This document shows, in pieces, positions 1-12,123 of a DNA stretch of 64,000 nucleotides. The DNA lies in contig NC_135261.1 in NCBI RefSeq assembly GCF_964204865.1, positions 16,802,001-16,866,000 of the forward strand, written 5' to 3'. The position numbers were made by a program, and so were the translations under genes. How positions within the stretch are numbered: position 1 is the first letter of the stretch; every line of letters starts with the position of its first letter. This stretch comes from Styela clava (lineage: Eukaryota; Chordata; Ascidiacea; Stolidobranchia; Styelidae). Below the pieces are notes generated by a model that saw only the letters and a list, made by a program, of their open reading frames with translations, was not told the origin of the DNA and did no database searches.

Positions 1-402
1 GGACATGGAACATAAAACTGAAAGAGGTAATAGAAAAAATGGATAATTGAAAGTCAGTATGAGGCCACCACATCACTTGAGTAAGGTTCAGTAGTAAGTA
101 GCCGTATGGGAGAATAATAAAATGAAAAAGGAAAACGGTCAAATCAGTCATGCGATAAAATAGGTCATGGAAATTTACATAAGTGCTTAAAACTTTTTAA
201 TATTTCGAAATATTTTGCACAATGTGAGATAAATATCAACATAAACATACAGTTGCTATAAAAAAATGCAGTATTGTAATATGTGAAAATGTGAAAAATT
301 TGTCATGAAAATTCATATAATATGGATGGCTATATATATTGTTTATATATAAGAAATGTAGCAGTCATGGTGAAACATTGAAGGTCATGGAAAATTATAG
401 TA

Positions 403-3400
403 CTAAAGTGCAGTTTCATTTTCAGGTAAAACGGTATTTTCTCTTTCTCGTTCATAAAATAAAACTTTCCGTTTCAGCTCTTGTATCTGAAAAAAAAATG
501 CTTTTACCATAAGAAAACTACCAGCAAACTGCAGAAATAAAACATCATAATTGCAAGTAAATTGAAGTAAAAATATTCTATCCCACTAGTTTAACTAGTT
601 TTACCTTGTGATGTTTGAATTCTAATCAGATATTCAGAAATATATTATTTTACATTACGCACCTGTATTAAATGCTTTGCATCTGATATTGCAAGTACTT
701 TCTCAAGTTCTTGTACTCTGGTTCTGTGTTTTAATTTTTCCTTTTTGCTGTTTTCCAACAAAGTACTGAATAAAAAGGGAATAGTTTTAGAAAAGTTTAA
801 TCAAATATTTTAAAGTATCGCCAAAGCATTAATGCTTTTCAACCAAGGTACCAGCCAACCAAAAAAACGCCACTCTTTCATAAATAAGACAAACACCACT
901 TGGCCACCACCAAAACAAAATGATTGAGTGAAAATCCCAGTCCACTCTTAAAAAGACACTCAGTGAATGGGAAGATAGTGGAATTTTTCATACATACCTA
1001 TATGAATCCTTGAGACTTGACATAACTTGAGACGACTTGATATGTCTGTTTTCACTGTTTTGTTGAATTTGCTGTAAACTAAAAGCCAGTCTATCATTCT
1101 CCTTCTTTAATCGTTGCTCCCTTACAGAAAAATTGATTAAATACACCAACGATTGTAATAATTTGAATTGGTTGTTATATAAGTTGAAATGTGTACAACA
1201 AAAATGGACACAACCAATACCAGATGGAATGACAAATACCTTTTTAATGCTTCTGATAACTCTGTGCCAAGTTCTGACTCTGCCATAGTACTAATTCTGA
1301 GATCAGCCAGAGATAAAAAAGCAGGCTTTTTATTCATTTCAGCATCGGCTTCAGCCTGTCAAAAGTATAGTTAACTTTAAAAAACAAGTGAGTGCGGGTT
1401 TTCACTGTTTTTTCACAGGTTTTGCAAGGTTTGGCGGTGGTATCAAATCCCATGCCAAACAACTCACTCAGGGTGTAATGAATGTAGGAAATGGAAAAAC
1501 TGGAAAAAATTTGATCATTCCAAAAATAAGCAAATTTGGGTAGAATAACTTATACCAAAATTTTAAAACAAGGGTTTAAGCAACTTGTATTATTTAAAGT
1601 AGTTATCTAAAGTAGCTTAGTTTTTTTCTTCTTCAATAGAATGTATTTATTGAAATTTATATTAAAATCCTCTATATGTGTTGTGCATTGGAAATAGATC
1701 TATTAACAACTTGCAGACACATCATATTCTCCATAATTTGCATTGTTGTGCATCTTGTCATTGGGTTTTCTACTCCTACAATACTTGAACCATAACTGAT
1801 GGAATGATTCAATTAGATTAATTATTTAAACAAAAAATGTATTCCAAACCTCATTCATAGATTTTGCAGAATCAGTCCAAACGCAATTATATGAAGCTGC
1901 TGAAGATGTCTGAAACAATAATGATGATTTCTTAAATGGAGCTATTGATACAAAATGGATGTTATAAGACAAGGCTACTCAAGGAGTTGACCGCATTCTT
2001 CATCCGTCTTTATTTTTACACATTAGCTCCATGAAGTTTGGATGAGTGATTTCCTTGCTTGCCATAGTTTTAAAGAATGCTGTACCCATCCCTTTCAATC
2101 ATACCTGCATATGCTTCTAGCCTTTTGTTTGCCTACTTTACATCAAGTTGTGTAAAGGGACTGAAACCTATTGGAAAGGGGGTATATTCACTTGGCACAG
2201 ACAGTCCCGACACTCGTAATAAAACTAAAATAAGGAAATAAGGAAAATAAGGAATAGAATTATGGCCTAACCCGAACCTGGTACACACACTACGGGAGTA
2301 CCTTTTTCAATCCGACTTACCCTACTTTTGATCGATTTTGGTTTCAGATCCAAACTGGATTCATGAAGACTCTGGTTTGCTTTTTGATATTCACATTTAA
2401 GATTGACAAGCTCTTCCTGGAACAAAACTCAAATTTCAGAAAACTGGCATGTGAAAATTTACGGTCGTATTGGATATCAAATATCGAATTTTCAAACTGA
2501 AATTTTGTAGGAGAAGGTGGGCCACCACAAAGTTTCCAAAAGGATCGTTATCGTTAGGCTAAAACACTCTTGTAAATAATCGAACCTTTACACTTGTTAA
2601 TTCATGCAACAAGACTGCGTTTTCAAGATCAAATTCAGAGACAACTTTATCCGATTTGTTGGAATAAGATGGAGATTGTAGGGTTCCAATAGAGAAGGAA
2701 TCAAGATCCACAATCGCACGTTTCACTGCCTGGGTAGAAATAAACAAAAAACAATGTTGTTGTGATTCATGAATTATATTGAGAAAAATTTTTCCATCTG
2801 TATGGTGGCCCACCGATGTCACACATGAAACAAAAATTTTTAAAAAAAAAAATTGATGAATAAAAAAATAAATAAAATTTGCAAAAATTGAAAAAACGAA
2901 AATGAAATAAAAATGGAATGAAAAATATGAAAATGAAAAAGGTTGACAACAATGGGCCGTTTGCCTATCTAATCTTTTTTTTTGCAAATTTAATTTTTTA
3001 ATTTTTTTATTTTGTTTGGATTTTTTTTTAATTTCACATGTGACAACGATGGGCCACCATACATCTGACATTTTAATATAGATTCATGAATAATTCAAAT
3101 CGGATTTCATAATGATGACTATCAAAACTTTAAATTTTAGAACAAATACTCAATTAGTGCTTTCATGTCACTGTCATACAGATAAACTTGAATGAAAGGA
3201 GCAGTAAAGAAAAGCATGACTAGCACAACCCACAGTAATTTTCTAAGGAAACATATTACATTCTATGATTAAAAACTAAAAAATGGTGTTGCATTTTCAA
3301 AGTATTTATTCGTCTGACCTGTTTCTTCTTTTCTACTTCTTTACAGAGTTCCATCATTGTTAGAAAATCAGATGCAGTAACTTCATATAATGAACAGCTG

Positions 3401-6400
3401 ACATAAATAACAGAAAAGTAAATTAGAATATCAAAATACAGATTCAATAATTTTTTATATTTATCCAACCCCTGATCAAATCATAAAAAAAAATTGTACC
3501 TTTCCATGATTTGGTCTAAAAAATCAGGAAGATGACTTGAAACATCTGATGGACTGAAATCATCATTTAAAGAATGTTGAAGGCCGTTTAAAGTTCTTCT
3601 TAACCTATATTTATGAGTGTGTTTGATGTGATGAAAAGTATCTGGAAAAGAAGAATTATATTGTCACACTGCAGTTATCTGCTAAAAGCCATGAGATAGC
3701 CGTAAGAATTTGATATTTTCAATAGATGATTTCACATATTCACTTCAAACAAGACTCTTTATAAGTAGGGCCTGATATTTATGAAAAAATCTTTCCGGTT
3801 CAACCTTTTTCTTCCTAAATTATTGCTTCCAGGTGAAGCGGTGGGCATGGGAATTAAACTTGAGGTCTTCGACCTTGGTTACAAACAAATTTAACTAGTA
3901 CCGTCCACCAGACATTTGCGATCCATCAGGATCCTAGTAGATCTACCAGCACTACAAAACTGTCCTCTATTTCCACCAAATATAAAGCTTTCAATGCAGG
4001 TGCTTGTCAATATTATCAGACACCGAAAAACAGGCCACTGAGGCATGTTTAGAAAGTAAGTATGAAATATACATGAATTTCAAACCCTACCTTCAAGAAA
4101 CTCTTGTTCAAGGACAACCTTTTCCAAACAAGAAATAAGTGCAAGATAGGCCTCTGATGTTAGTTCACTGGAAATATAAAAATAATCATTTGTATAATCT
4201 ACTTCCATACAAAAAGAAATAAAATAAGGTATATTCTAAGATTAAATACCAAAAATCACATACTTAAAAATTGGTCTTCCTTTAATTTATCACACCCTGG
4301 GTAAAGTAGGGGGAATTGGAAACATGATATGTGTAACCTACAAAGTCAACGCAGTTAAATCAATGTAATACAACTAAGCTTACCCCTCTCATCTATATAA
4401 TTCAAAGCAAACTAAACACTCAATGAATTTTGATACAGGTTCCATCACCCTGATGGTGGGTCAAAGTATCACCTTACCATTTGGGCAATCATTACGTATT
4501 TGTCAATCTTAAGAAAAAATGTTGTTGAAAAAGGTAAATTTTATTGAAGATCAAAAACTTGAACAGCTCCTATATTTACCTATAAAATAGTGTCATCTTT
4601 TGAACAGTGTTGTTGGATTCAAATTTTGATAATAGCATTTGAAGTTGCTCTGTTTTATTTTTACTTTCTTGAAGAGTCAAACGAAGTAAATTATTCTCCG
4701 ATTTTAGATGATCATTGCAACTGGAAATTTTGAAATACAATAGAAAATAAGGAATAAAATTAAAAAAATCTAATCAACTATCCATTTAGCAATAAGAGAA
4801 AGAAAAAATAAATAAGTTTACAAATGTATGACACCAATCAATTGCTTTTAGTCTATTTTTCACATTTATTCGTTTTGTACAAATATTTTTCAGTCCATTA
4901 TATTCACGTTTAAAGATTCGTTTCACTCAGACAAATACTACTCAAACTACTATAGATAAAGACGGTTTTATTAACAATAAGGATAATAAATCTTACAAGA
5001 CAAGCAAATTTTCTCTAACAAAGTTTTTCACCATATCAAATTCGAATATTACATAGCACAAAGTAGTACAGTGATACCTCAGTTGACGAACAACTCGATA
5101 CTCGAACAATTTGGTAGTAGAATAAAAGATTCGTCTAAAAAACACTGCGGTACTCAAACACCCAAGCGTGCCACCTAGTGATATTCTGAACGAATTATGT
5201 TCGACTACCGAGGGAGGTATCCTTGTATATAACAATTTTATTATATCAGCATAAAATCAACTCACCAACTCAGTCGTTTTAATTCAATTTCAAACTTGCT
5301 CTGTATTGATGGATTTGTTGAATCGTTTAATATTTCTTGAATATTTGAACTTGTTCGAAAATCTTGAACTAGTTGTTCTGTGAATCGTGATGATAACTAG
5401 ATAGATATGTTTGTAACTTTTAGACAAGATATACACCCGAATCCAATTTATTATCTATGCCTATGGACTATGGTGTTACAATGCCCTAACAAATAGCTTG
5501 TGCGAAGCGAACAATGCATGTCATAAGATCAATAACCAAAATTTTTGCGCCTGCAACTACGAGAAAGTTTATGTTAAATGAAGGTGCGGCCCACAGTTTC
5601 ACCCACTTATTTAAATCTGGCCCTCTTGTATTTAAGGTTGCACATCCTGCCATAGACATACAGATATTTAGTTGTACGGAGATTTTTCATATGACACTTT
5701 TTCAAACCAATCAAGGCTATTAGTTACCTCTATTCTATGATGATAAACAAAAAGCTATTTTTTCGTGAAAGGATGCAATATCCTGACTCAACATTGCTTA
5801 GCCAATTGATTGCACTTTAGGTGAGGTGATGAACACGATATATGACACCAGTACAGCTAAAGTCAGCATACCAATTACAGAGCTCCAGGGTTTGTGTCAA
5901 TCAGTACAGTTATGGTTGAGCATAGTGTGTCAGTTAGTTACTTTGTAAATAGTCACAAAGATGAGTTTTCTATGAATACAAACAAAGTATTCAACCTACT
6001 TTTTCAGAATCTAAGTCTTTTCCATGAAACTTTCCTACTATATCCTCAGTAACATTGGAATTTTTGACTGGTGTTTTCTTCAACTTGACACGTTTAGCTT
6101 TTTTCGATACAGCAATACCAGAAGGACCTAAAAATAGAAAGATTTGAACCCAAGATCTGTAACCTGTGATGCTAACATAGTTACCGTAAGTTAACATTTT
6201 CTTACTTGCTGTTCCTTGTCCATTATTCCTGCCATCATCTCTCTTTGTACCTTTTAGTTGGTTTAACTCATTGAGAAGATTGTGCACCTATAAGCAATAT
6301 CGCCGGATGAGAACAGAACAGGCCTAAGTCACAATTTTGAGTTTTGAGAAAAACGCAAAAAACAATTTGGAATTTTTTTATTTTCGAATTTCTAGATATT

Positions 6401-8778
6401 CACACTTAGTAAAGTCCTGAGCTCTGGTTATTTTAATGTGGATGAGAATATCTTTGTAATCAATATTTTTTGGCACTTCAGCTTCAATTCCTTCCTGCTT
6501 TTTTACCCTCATAAGAAACTTTGGCCCATTCTGTTCTCAACAACTTCTGAAATTTTTTGTATGGGATGCAAGGTAAAACAAGGTGACTTAGGCCTAAGTT
6601 GCACTGAACAAATTTTTAGGGATGTAAATTTCGACATTTCATTTCTGATGTTCATGCCCATCATATTGGAACTTAGGACTATCTTTTTTCAATATTTTGG
6701 GGTTTTGAGCCATGCTCTACAAGGTGGTGGTCTTGAAATCCTGAATTTCTCAATAATAAAAATTTTAGCTGGACTTAGGCCCATTCTGTTCTGAAATATT
6801 TTAGGCCAAGTCCAGCTAAAATATTTATTATTGAGAAATTCAGGATTTCAAGACCACCACCTTGTAGAGCATGGCTCAAAACCCCAAAATATTGAAAAAA
6901 GTCAATTTTCCAAAAATGTAACTTAGGCCCCTTCTGTTCTCATCCGGCGATATGGAGATAATTTAATCAATATTTTATACAAATTCACAAGAACAAATCT
7001 TATATCCATATAAAAATTGTGTTCAACTGGCAGTGATAAAAAATAACAATGAAGTAGCATTTTAGAATAAATGTCATATTTATGACTACCAACTAGACTA
7101 CCAACTAGCCTATATTTCAATTATACTTTTCCAAGTTCGTAGGTCGAATCCCATGCGGGGATGGTTATATGCGTATTGCTGGACTTCTCGCCACCTTAGG
7201 GTGGTTCACATAACCGCTGGTCGGTTACGGCTTCCGCCATCAAGTCTATGCTTTCAAAAACAAATAACTGGCTAACTAATCCCATACCAGACTTGGACTG
7301 AGGCGCAGTTCTTACCACTTCATGGCAGCTCCTGCCACGAACAAACCGCGGCAGCTCTTGCCATGGTTAAATAGCGCTATTCAGTATTCAGTAATCGGTA
7401 TTAGCGGTATATTCACAAATTAATGTGGAATTATATGTACTTAAACCCTAACCCCAAATCCATCAAAACTGTATCCATAAGAAAAACGTTCCGATTTACC
7501 CAATATTTGTCACCATAAGGGACAGCCCTGTCTTTACGGCCTACCTGCCGCGTTTACGGCAGCAAAATTTTACCTGCCATTGGTTTTCAATTTGCTGCCG
7601 CGGTGACGGCAGCTCGACATTGGTTTGTGGCAGCTAAAATGTCAGTCGCCATAGGTTTGGCTGTAGCGGCCATGGTAGGGAAATACCGCCATGGTTTTGC
7701 GGCAGCTGCAGACGCCACATGATACTTAAAACTGCACTTGCTTGGACTGGTAACCGGATGAGAGGCCGTGGTTCGGCATATGATTGAGCTGTCTTATCGG
7801 CTTTCTTCTCCCCCTATATAAATATGTGAATCCTATCCTATGATGCATTTGCCAATCTGCCCTAGTTTATATATAGTTTCAAACTTCGTTACCTTTCTTC
7901 TTAAATGATCTCTTTCCTCTCTAATGCCATCTAAAGTTGCTCTGGTTTTATTTAATTCTTCTTCTTTTTTATAAAGAAGTTCTTGGACATCTAGTACCTA
8001 AAATAATGGCAATTATAAACATAGAGAGCCGAAATGATAGTGTTGTAATACATTTCAGTATGATATATACTATGATATATAGTTGTGCGTAGAGCTCTAC
8101 TCAGTGTTTGATTCGATTCGGTTGATCTGTCTCACGCTATGGAATTTACGGGCTTCTATCCACTGCTGCAGGGGTGTGCAACCTTTAATACAGGAGGGCC
8201 AAATACAAATAACTAAATGGAATCGCGAGCCGCACCTTTATTTAACATGTACTTTCTAGTATTTGCAGGCACAAAAATTTTGGTTATTGATCTTATGAAA
8301 TGTGTAGTTCGCCAGGTTTTGTTTGTTTACCCGATACTGCTGTCATTTGTATTGTTCATTTTTTGAGCTGTGTTATAGACTCAAGATTGAAATAAAAGTG
8401 TTTGTGAAAAGTATTGTATCACAAGTACTTCTAGTGGAATTGTCTCAACAATTTTTGCATGAGTTATTCTAATCCTCACCTAACTATGGCATCCAAAAAT
8501 ATATGAATGATCGTCCAAACCATGAGAACAATCACCCAAAACCAAAAAAACAAAAGCATACTCTCTCTCTCTCGTTTTTTTGTTGTTGGTGGATCATCTT
8601 TCGATTGCAAGTGTTTGACTACGGTTTTTTGGACAACCATCCGTATATTTTGCCAGGTATGAGGTAATTCATGTAATTGTAAAAATTACCTAAATCTGTA
8701 AATACTTACATTCTTATCTGAATGGTTGATGTGGTCATGGCTTAAGAACCAAGGCTTACGTTTGCTCACAGGGTTCAT
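403..8778 (-). CDS. mcc: MCC (colorectal mutant cancer protein) homologue, 16 exons
   Basis: Exons 5' to 3' on the minus strand: 8778-8710, 7997-7893, 6287-6206, 6127-6000, 5396-5266, 4720-4580, 4167-4091, 3641-3500, 3397-3319, 2729-2586, 2416-2321, 1909-1850, 1355-1240, 1120-998, 765-663, 486-403. All introns are GT/AG, phases agree, and the sum is 1680 nt (559 aa plus TAG). The product is coiled-coil. Alignment to MCC from memory is collinear: KKEEELNKTRATLDGIREER (exon 2), SNIQEIL (exon 5), FESNNT (exon 6), EAYLALISCLE (exon 7), DLENAVLLHEL (exon 10), LSLADLR (exon 13) and a C-terminal ETAL, like the ETSL PDZ ligand of vertebrate MCC. In vertebrates MCC is a cytoplasmic/junctional scaffold that binds PDZ proteins such as Scribble and affects Wnt signalling and migration. 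Vertebrate MCC is about 829 aa; the N-terminal coiled coil is missing here or lies in unfound upstream exons. The start ATG in exon 1 has an in-frame stop upstream. Identity is strong; the 5' end is less sure. Confidence 0.88.
2185..2305. repeat. Dispersed repeat, copy in mcc intron
   Basis: This stretch (cacttggcacagacagt ... cactacgggagtacc) has a diverged second copy at about 22795-22945 inside an intron of the sushi/vWA gene. Shared landmarks are the segments reading gcctaacccgaacc / gcctaaccctaaccc and the closing cgggagtacc. No termini or coding potential were recognised, so the repeat class is unknown. Confidence 0.5.
2800..3062. mobile_element. 263-bp MITE in mcc intron
   Basis: The ends are inverted repeats of about 30 bp: the left starts GTATGGTGGCCCACCGATGT and the reverse complement of the right starts GTATGGTGGCCCATCGTTGT. 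ATCT flanks both sides (2796-2799 and 3063-3066), which suits a 4-bp target duplication. The interior is A/T homopolymer-rich and codes for nothing. It lies in the intron between the exons at 3397-3319 and 2729-2586 of the MCC homologue. The superfamily is unassigned. Confidence 0.7.
5069..5225. mobile_element. 157-bp mariner-type MITE in mcc intron
   Basis: The element is flanked by TA (5067-5068 and 5226-5227). Its ends are inverted: CAGTGATACCTCAGTTGACG on the left, and the reverse complement of the right end reads CAAGGATACCTCCCTCGGTA. The CAGTGATACCTC start and TA target are typical of Tc1/mariner-derived MITEs in animals. It is non-coding and lies between the MCC exons at 5396-5266 and 4720-4580. 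Confidence 0.72.
5500..5655. repeat. hAT-like MITE fragment, inverse of the 8165-8330 copy
   Basis: Read on the minus strand this segment (ggcaggatgtgcaacctta, then aagagggccagat ... tttggttattgatcttatga) matches 8165-8330 on the plus strand. Both contain a ggccgcac/gagccgcac block and a shared inner end. The ends resemble SPIN/hAT-type MITEs (caggg.tgtgcaacc), but no clear 8-bp target duplication was found. Confidence 0.45.
6297..6953. mobile_element. Palindromic MITE next to an mcc splice acceptor
   Basis: The ends are inverted repeats: ATATCGCCGGATGAGAACAG on the left and its mirror at 6932-6953. A second, near-perfect palindrome of about 110 bp per arm lies inside (about 6676-6795 against 6798-6903), so transcripts could fold into a long hairpin. 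A central segment shares the phrase ggcctaag with the ends. No transposase is present. The left end is about 9 bp from the 3' splice site of the MCC exon at 6287-6206. Confidence 0.75.
7130..7290 (+). repeat. tRNA-derived SINE-like repeat
   Basis: The segment contains a Pol III B-box-like motif (ggtcgaatcccatgcgggga) followed by a conserved block (ggtggttcacataaccgctg) and an A-rich tail near acaaataactggctaac. The same unit appears at 35780-35930 (+) and 37380-37560 (inverted) in the arms of the foldback-like structure. B-box similarity supports a tRNA origin; a complete A box was not resolved. Confidence 0.5.
7291..7745. repeat. GC-rich dispersed repeat, uninterrupted copy
   Basis: The repeat is rich in short palindromic ggcagc / gctgcc and ccatgg motifs (ggcagctcctgccacgaac, accgccatggttttgcggca) and carries a telomere-like aaaccctaacccc. 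A second copy is split by the hAT insertion into 9215-9323 and 16736-17105. This intact copy gives the pre-insertion sequence (ggtattagcggtatattcac) and so confirms the hAT ends. No coding capacity is evident. Confidence 0.7.
8165..8330. repeat. hAT-like MITE fragment upstream of mcc coding exons
   Basis: The segment begins caggggtgtgcaaccttta and contains agggccaaat and gcgagccgcac. It is an inverse copy of 5500-5655. It lies in the intron between MCC exons 1 and 2. Its ends look like hAT MITEs, but a target duplication was not found. Confidence 0.45.
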
Positions 8779-11639
8779 GGACTGGTATCCACTGAATATA
8801 GTTTGCTTGCAAATGAGTTAGAGACATAACAAGCGAAGCTGCCAAGAAATTAAGATGATTCCAAGCTGAAAATTTTCTCTGTAAATTAAAAAACCAAAGT
8901 TTTTAGACTACTGCAATACAGAACAAATTAGGTATACTGATATAAGTTGGATATTGAACTAAATTAGTCAAAACTTTGAACCGACGGCAGAACAGGATAT
9001 TATCACATTATCGCACAGGTAATCAATGATCAATATAGTGACGAATGATATGTGAAATAAAATAAATAAACTTCCGTACCGGTACCGGTACTAAATTCAG
9101 CCAGGTCTGCAGGTTTAGGAAAACTGGACAGGCGATCTAAATCTCTTTGTACTTTTGTCTCTAGCAAAGTACGTCGTAAACAAAACTTAGAAGTTTTATC
9201 GGCGACGCATGTGGGCGAGGCGCAGTTCTTACCACTTCATGGCAGCTCCTGCCACGAACGAACCGCGCAGCTCTTGCCATGGTTTTATAGCGCTATTCAA
9301 TATTCAGTAATCAGTATTAACGGCAGTGGCGGCGCGTGGTCATTTTGACAACCGGGGCAAGCTACTGCGGGATCAAGTCACCCCCATCTACGGGGACAGG
9401 ATGAGCTCTGTAAGTTCTCGCATCATTTTATGAGTATAAAAACCATTCCATCGGTAACAACCAAGTATAAGTATAAGTTTATTTCGACTCCATAATCAGC
9501 AATAGACGATAAAAAAATAGATAAAAACAAAAGTAACTGATTATAGAATCGGGAAAGCGAACAAAACCTAGAGTAAGGTTTGAAACGTACAGATTTTAGA
9601 TAGAAAGGTATTGAATTGATAAAAGAAGTAGTACGTGTTCGCTCACCCAAAAGTAAAAAAAAACTAATTAAGGCACGCACGCACACACACAATCATCGAG
9701 ACATGATACTGTCGGAAGCGAAAAAAGCGAGACTTAAAAGTAAAAAGGAAGGAAAATATACAAACAAATAAAAAAAAAAATGAATAAATTCTTTTGCCAC
9801 ACCAAATTAATAATTTTATGAGGATTGCAAAATTGGATACCAAATTAGTCAACAAGAGTAATGTATTGTGGATAAAAAAGTAGGATAGGATTTACATATT
9901 TATCCCGGGGGAGAGGAAAGCCGATAAGACGGCTTATCCATATGGCGAACCACGGCCTCTCGTCCGGTAAGTATTCCTCAAAAGATATCGTCAAGCTGAT
10001 TATAATTGGAGTCACCTGATGCCAAATTGCCCAATCAGAATTGCCAAGAAGGATGTATGAAGAGGTGGGCTAGACCTGCTTCACTCATCAAATAGAAGCC
10101 ACAACAAGCCAAATAACGTCCAAATTATTTTAAATACTATTAATCAATAACAGTACCGGTAATCATAATTAAAATTAATTAGGGAGGTATGATACAGAGG
10201 TAGGAAAACTGGTTAGGGGAATATATATGGTGTTTAAGGTTCAAGTAAGGTTTCTAGGGTCATGGATTATAGGCAAGTAACTTCAATTGAGGTTGTTGAT
10301 CACTGCGGTCAGTTCAAATTCATCACGGATGATTCATCAGTCTGCAAGTTTTGTTGATGTATACACCTTTCATGTTGACATAGATAGCATTTAAATTGAT
10401 CATCATGACGTCCTGAAAAACGAAAAATATATCTGCGAGTACAATATTCAATGATTGCAAATAAGGAATCAATAGAAAACTACCCTACACCTTTGAGTGG
10501 AAGTTGTTGAATTGTGTAAATAGTGATTAATATTTTTTAAATATCATTAGACTGCTAGTTGAAAGACCTGAGAAAGAAGAGATTGTGGTTGGGACACAAG
10601 AGAAATTGTTCACAAACCATGCAAAAACCTTTCGATGTCGGTCAAACCACACACATGTATGCCATTATCTTAGTCATTAACATCAGTATCAGTAGTTTAT
10701 TTTTACACATGCCGAAAATACACATTATACGAATAGGATTAAGTAAAAAAAGAAAAAAAATGCATTTTAGTGTGAAGGAAGACGCGATAAACCAGTAATG
10801 GTTATCGAGCAGCGTCACCTACAAGGAAGTCTAACATCAAATTTTATAAAGGAATAAAAATACGAACATTAAATACTAAGAGAATAAGGAAATAGAATAT
10901 ATTCAGGCGACCCGAATATCCGAGTCTCGTTCATAACGAAGGAAGCAAGCGACTCCAGTCACAACAGGCGGGGTAACCATGTCAACCGCGTTTTATTAGA
11001 TATCAGAGTGATAAACCATAGCATTATGAGGTAACTATGGATAAACGGGCTAAGAAACCTCGCCTGTCAGCTGCAGTAAGGGCCATTGTTTTGGGGGTAG
11101 TACCTCATTCGGGAGACATTAATAACAAACAATATTATTGGAATCAGGTTCCGAAAGGGGTTTTTAAATCTATACGGTACCGTACTCATGGAATTCTACA
11201 GTGGCCTGAGCCGCCTGATGACTGAGTGCTGGTGGCAAATTCATACATGAACAGAAAAAGAGATCAACTTAAAAAGGTAAACAAAATTCTGGTAAATACT
11301 AGATTATCGTTGAACCAAACATAAGTTAGATCTAGCAGAAATCCACAAACAGACTGCACAGATATTATTAAAATAGGCTACTGAAGGCAATTACAATGCA
11401 ATAAGAGATCTGAAATATAACTTATAATTTTAGATCATGTACCACATGGCTATTGTGGTATAATTTCAACAAAAGTGAGAGCACTTATGTTTGACTGCAG
11501 GTAACAAATGCAAAAAAAGATATTGGTTAATTCAAAACATGAACCCTCGAGTGTGACTGCACTTCCACAGATATCTGTGGATTACAGGAAGAATAGAAAC
11601 AAACTCATGTGCAAAATAAAAAGTATAATAAATATAAGA

Positions 11640-12020
11640 CATGACTATTCATTTCTCTGCATAAAATTAAACAGTCCTTGTAGAATTCAAAAAAAGTAAG
11701 CATGGAGATTCATTTCACTGTACAATATATGAAGTAAATTAAGAAATAGACAGAAATAACCATGAATATCCATTCCACTGTGCAGTATCAAAGGTGCAGA
11801 ACGAATTCAACAAGAATAAGCATGAAAATTTATTTCACTGTGCAGTATATAAAGTAGGCAACAACAAAAGAGTGAATATTCATTCCACTGGGCAATATAT
11901 AAAGTACGACAAAAGTGTGACATAGAAAAATAAGCATGAAAATTTATTCCACTGTGGAATATATGAAGTAATAACAAGAATCTAATAAAAACAAACATGA
12001 TTGTTTCTTCCACAGTGCAG
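11640..12020. repeat. Tandem array, ~60-bp period, about 6-7 units
   Basis: Units begin near 11641, 11701, 11761, 11821, 11876, 11935 and 11996. Each has the form catgaa-A/T-rich-ttccactgtgcagtatataaagt, with the core ttccactgtg most conserved. The array ends at a similar but altered unit (ttcttccacagtgcag). It lies within the hAT element just 3' of a LINE fragment on the opposite strand. Confidence 0.75.
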
Positions 12021-12123
12021 AAAATTGATTATTAAAAGTATCAAGTCAATCTATTCGAGAGGCTGTGGATCAGATCAAGCAATCCTGGCAATGACAAAGA
12101 GGAAAGCTGACAGCACATCAACT

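Noticed and set aside
2559-3071. 170-codon minus-strand frame
   Set aside because: Only its last part is a real MCC exon (2729-2586); the rest is intron and MITE sequence with homopolymer tracts.
7443-7460. Telomeric array
   Set aside because: Only one or two ccctaac words occur here (and at 16801) within a dispersed repeat; too short to be telomeric.
9094-9190. Possible upstream MCC exon (minus strand frame reading TLLETKVQRDLDRLSSFPKP)
   Set aside because: The frame does not join the ATG exon at 8778-8710 in a consistent phase, and no convincing acceptor was found; left out of the gene model.
11037-11225. 62-codon ATG-started frame inside the hAT
   Set aside because: No recognisable motif, no splice partner and located among repeats; not enough to call a gene.
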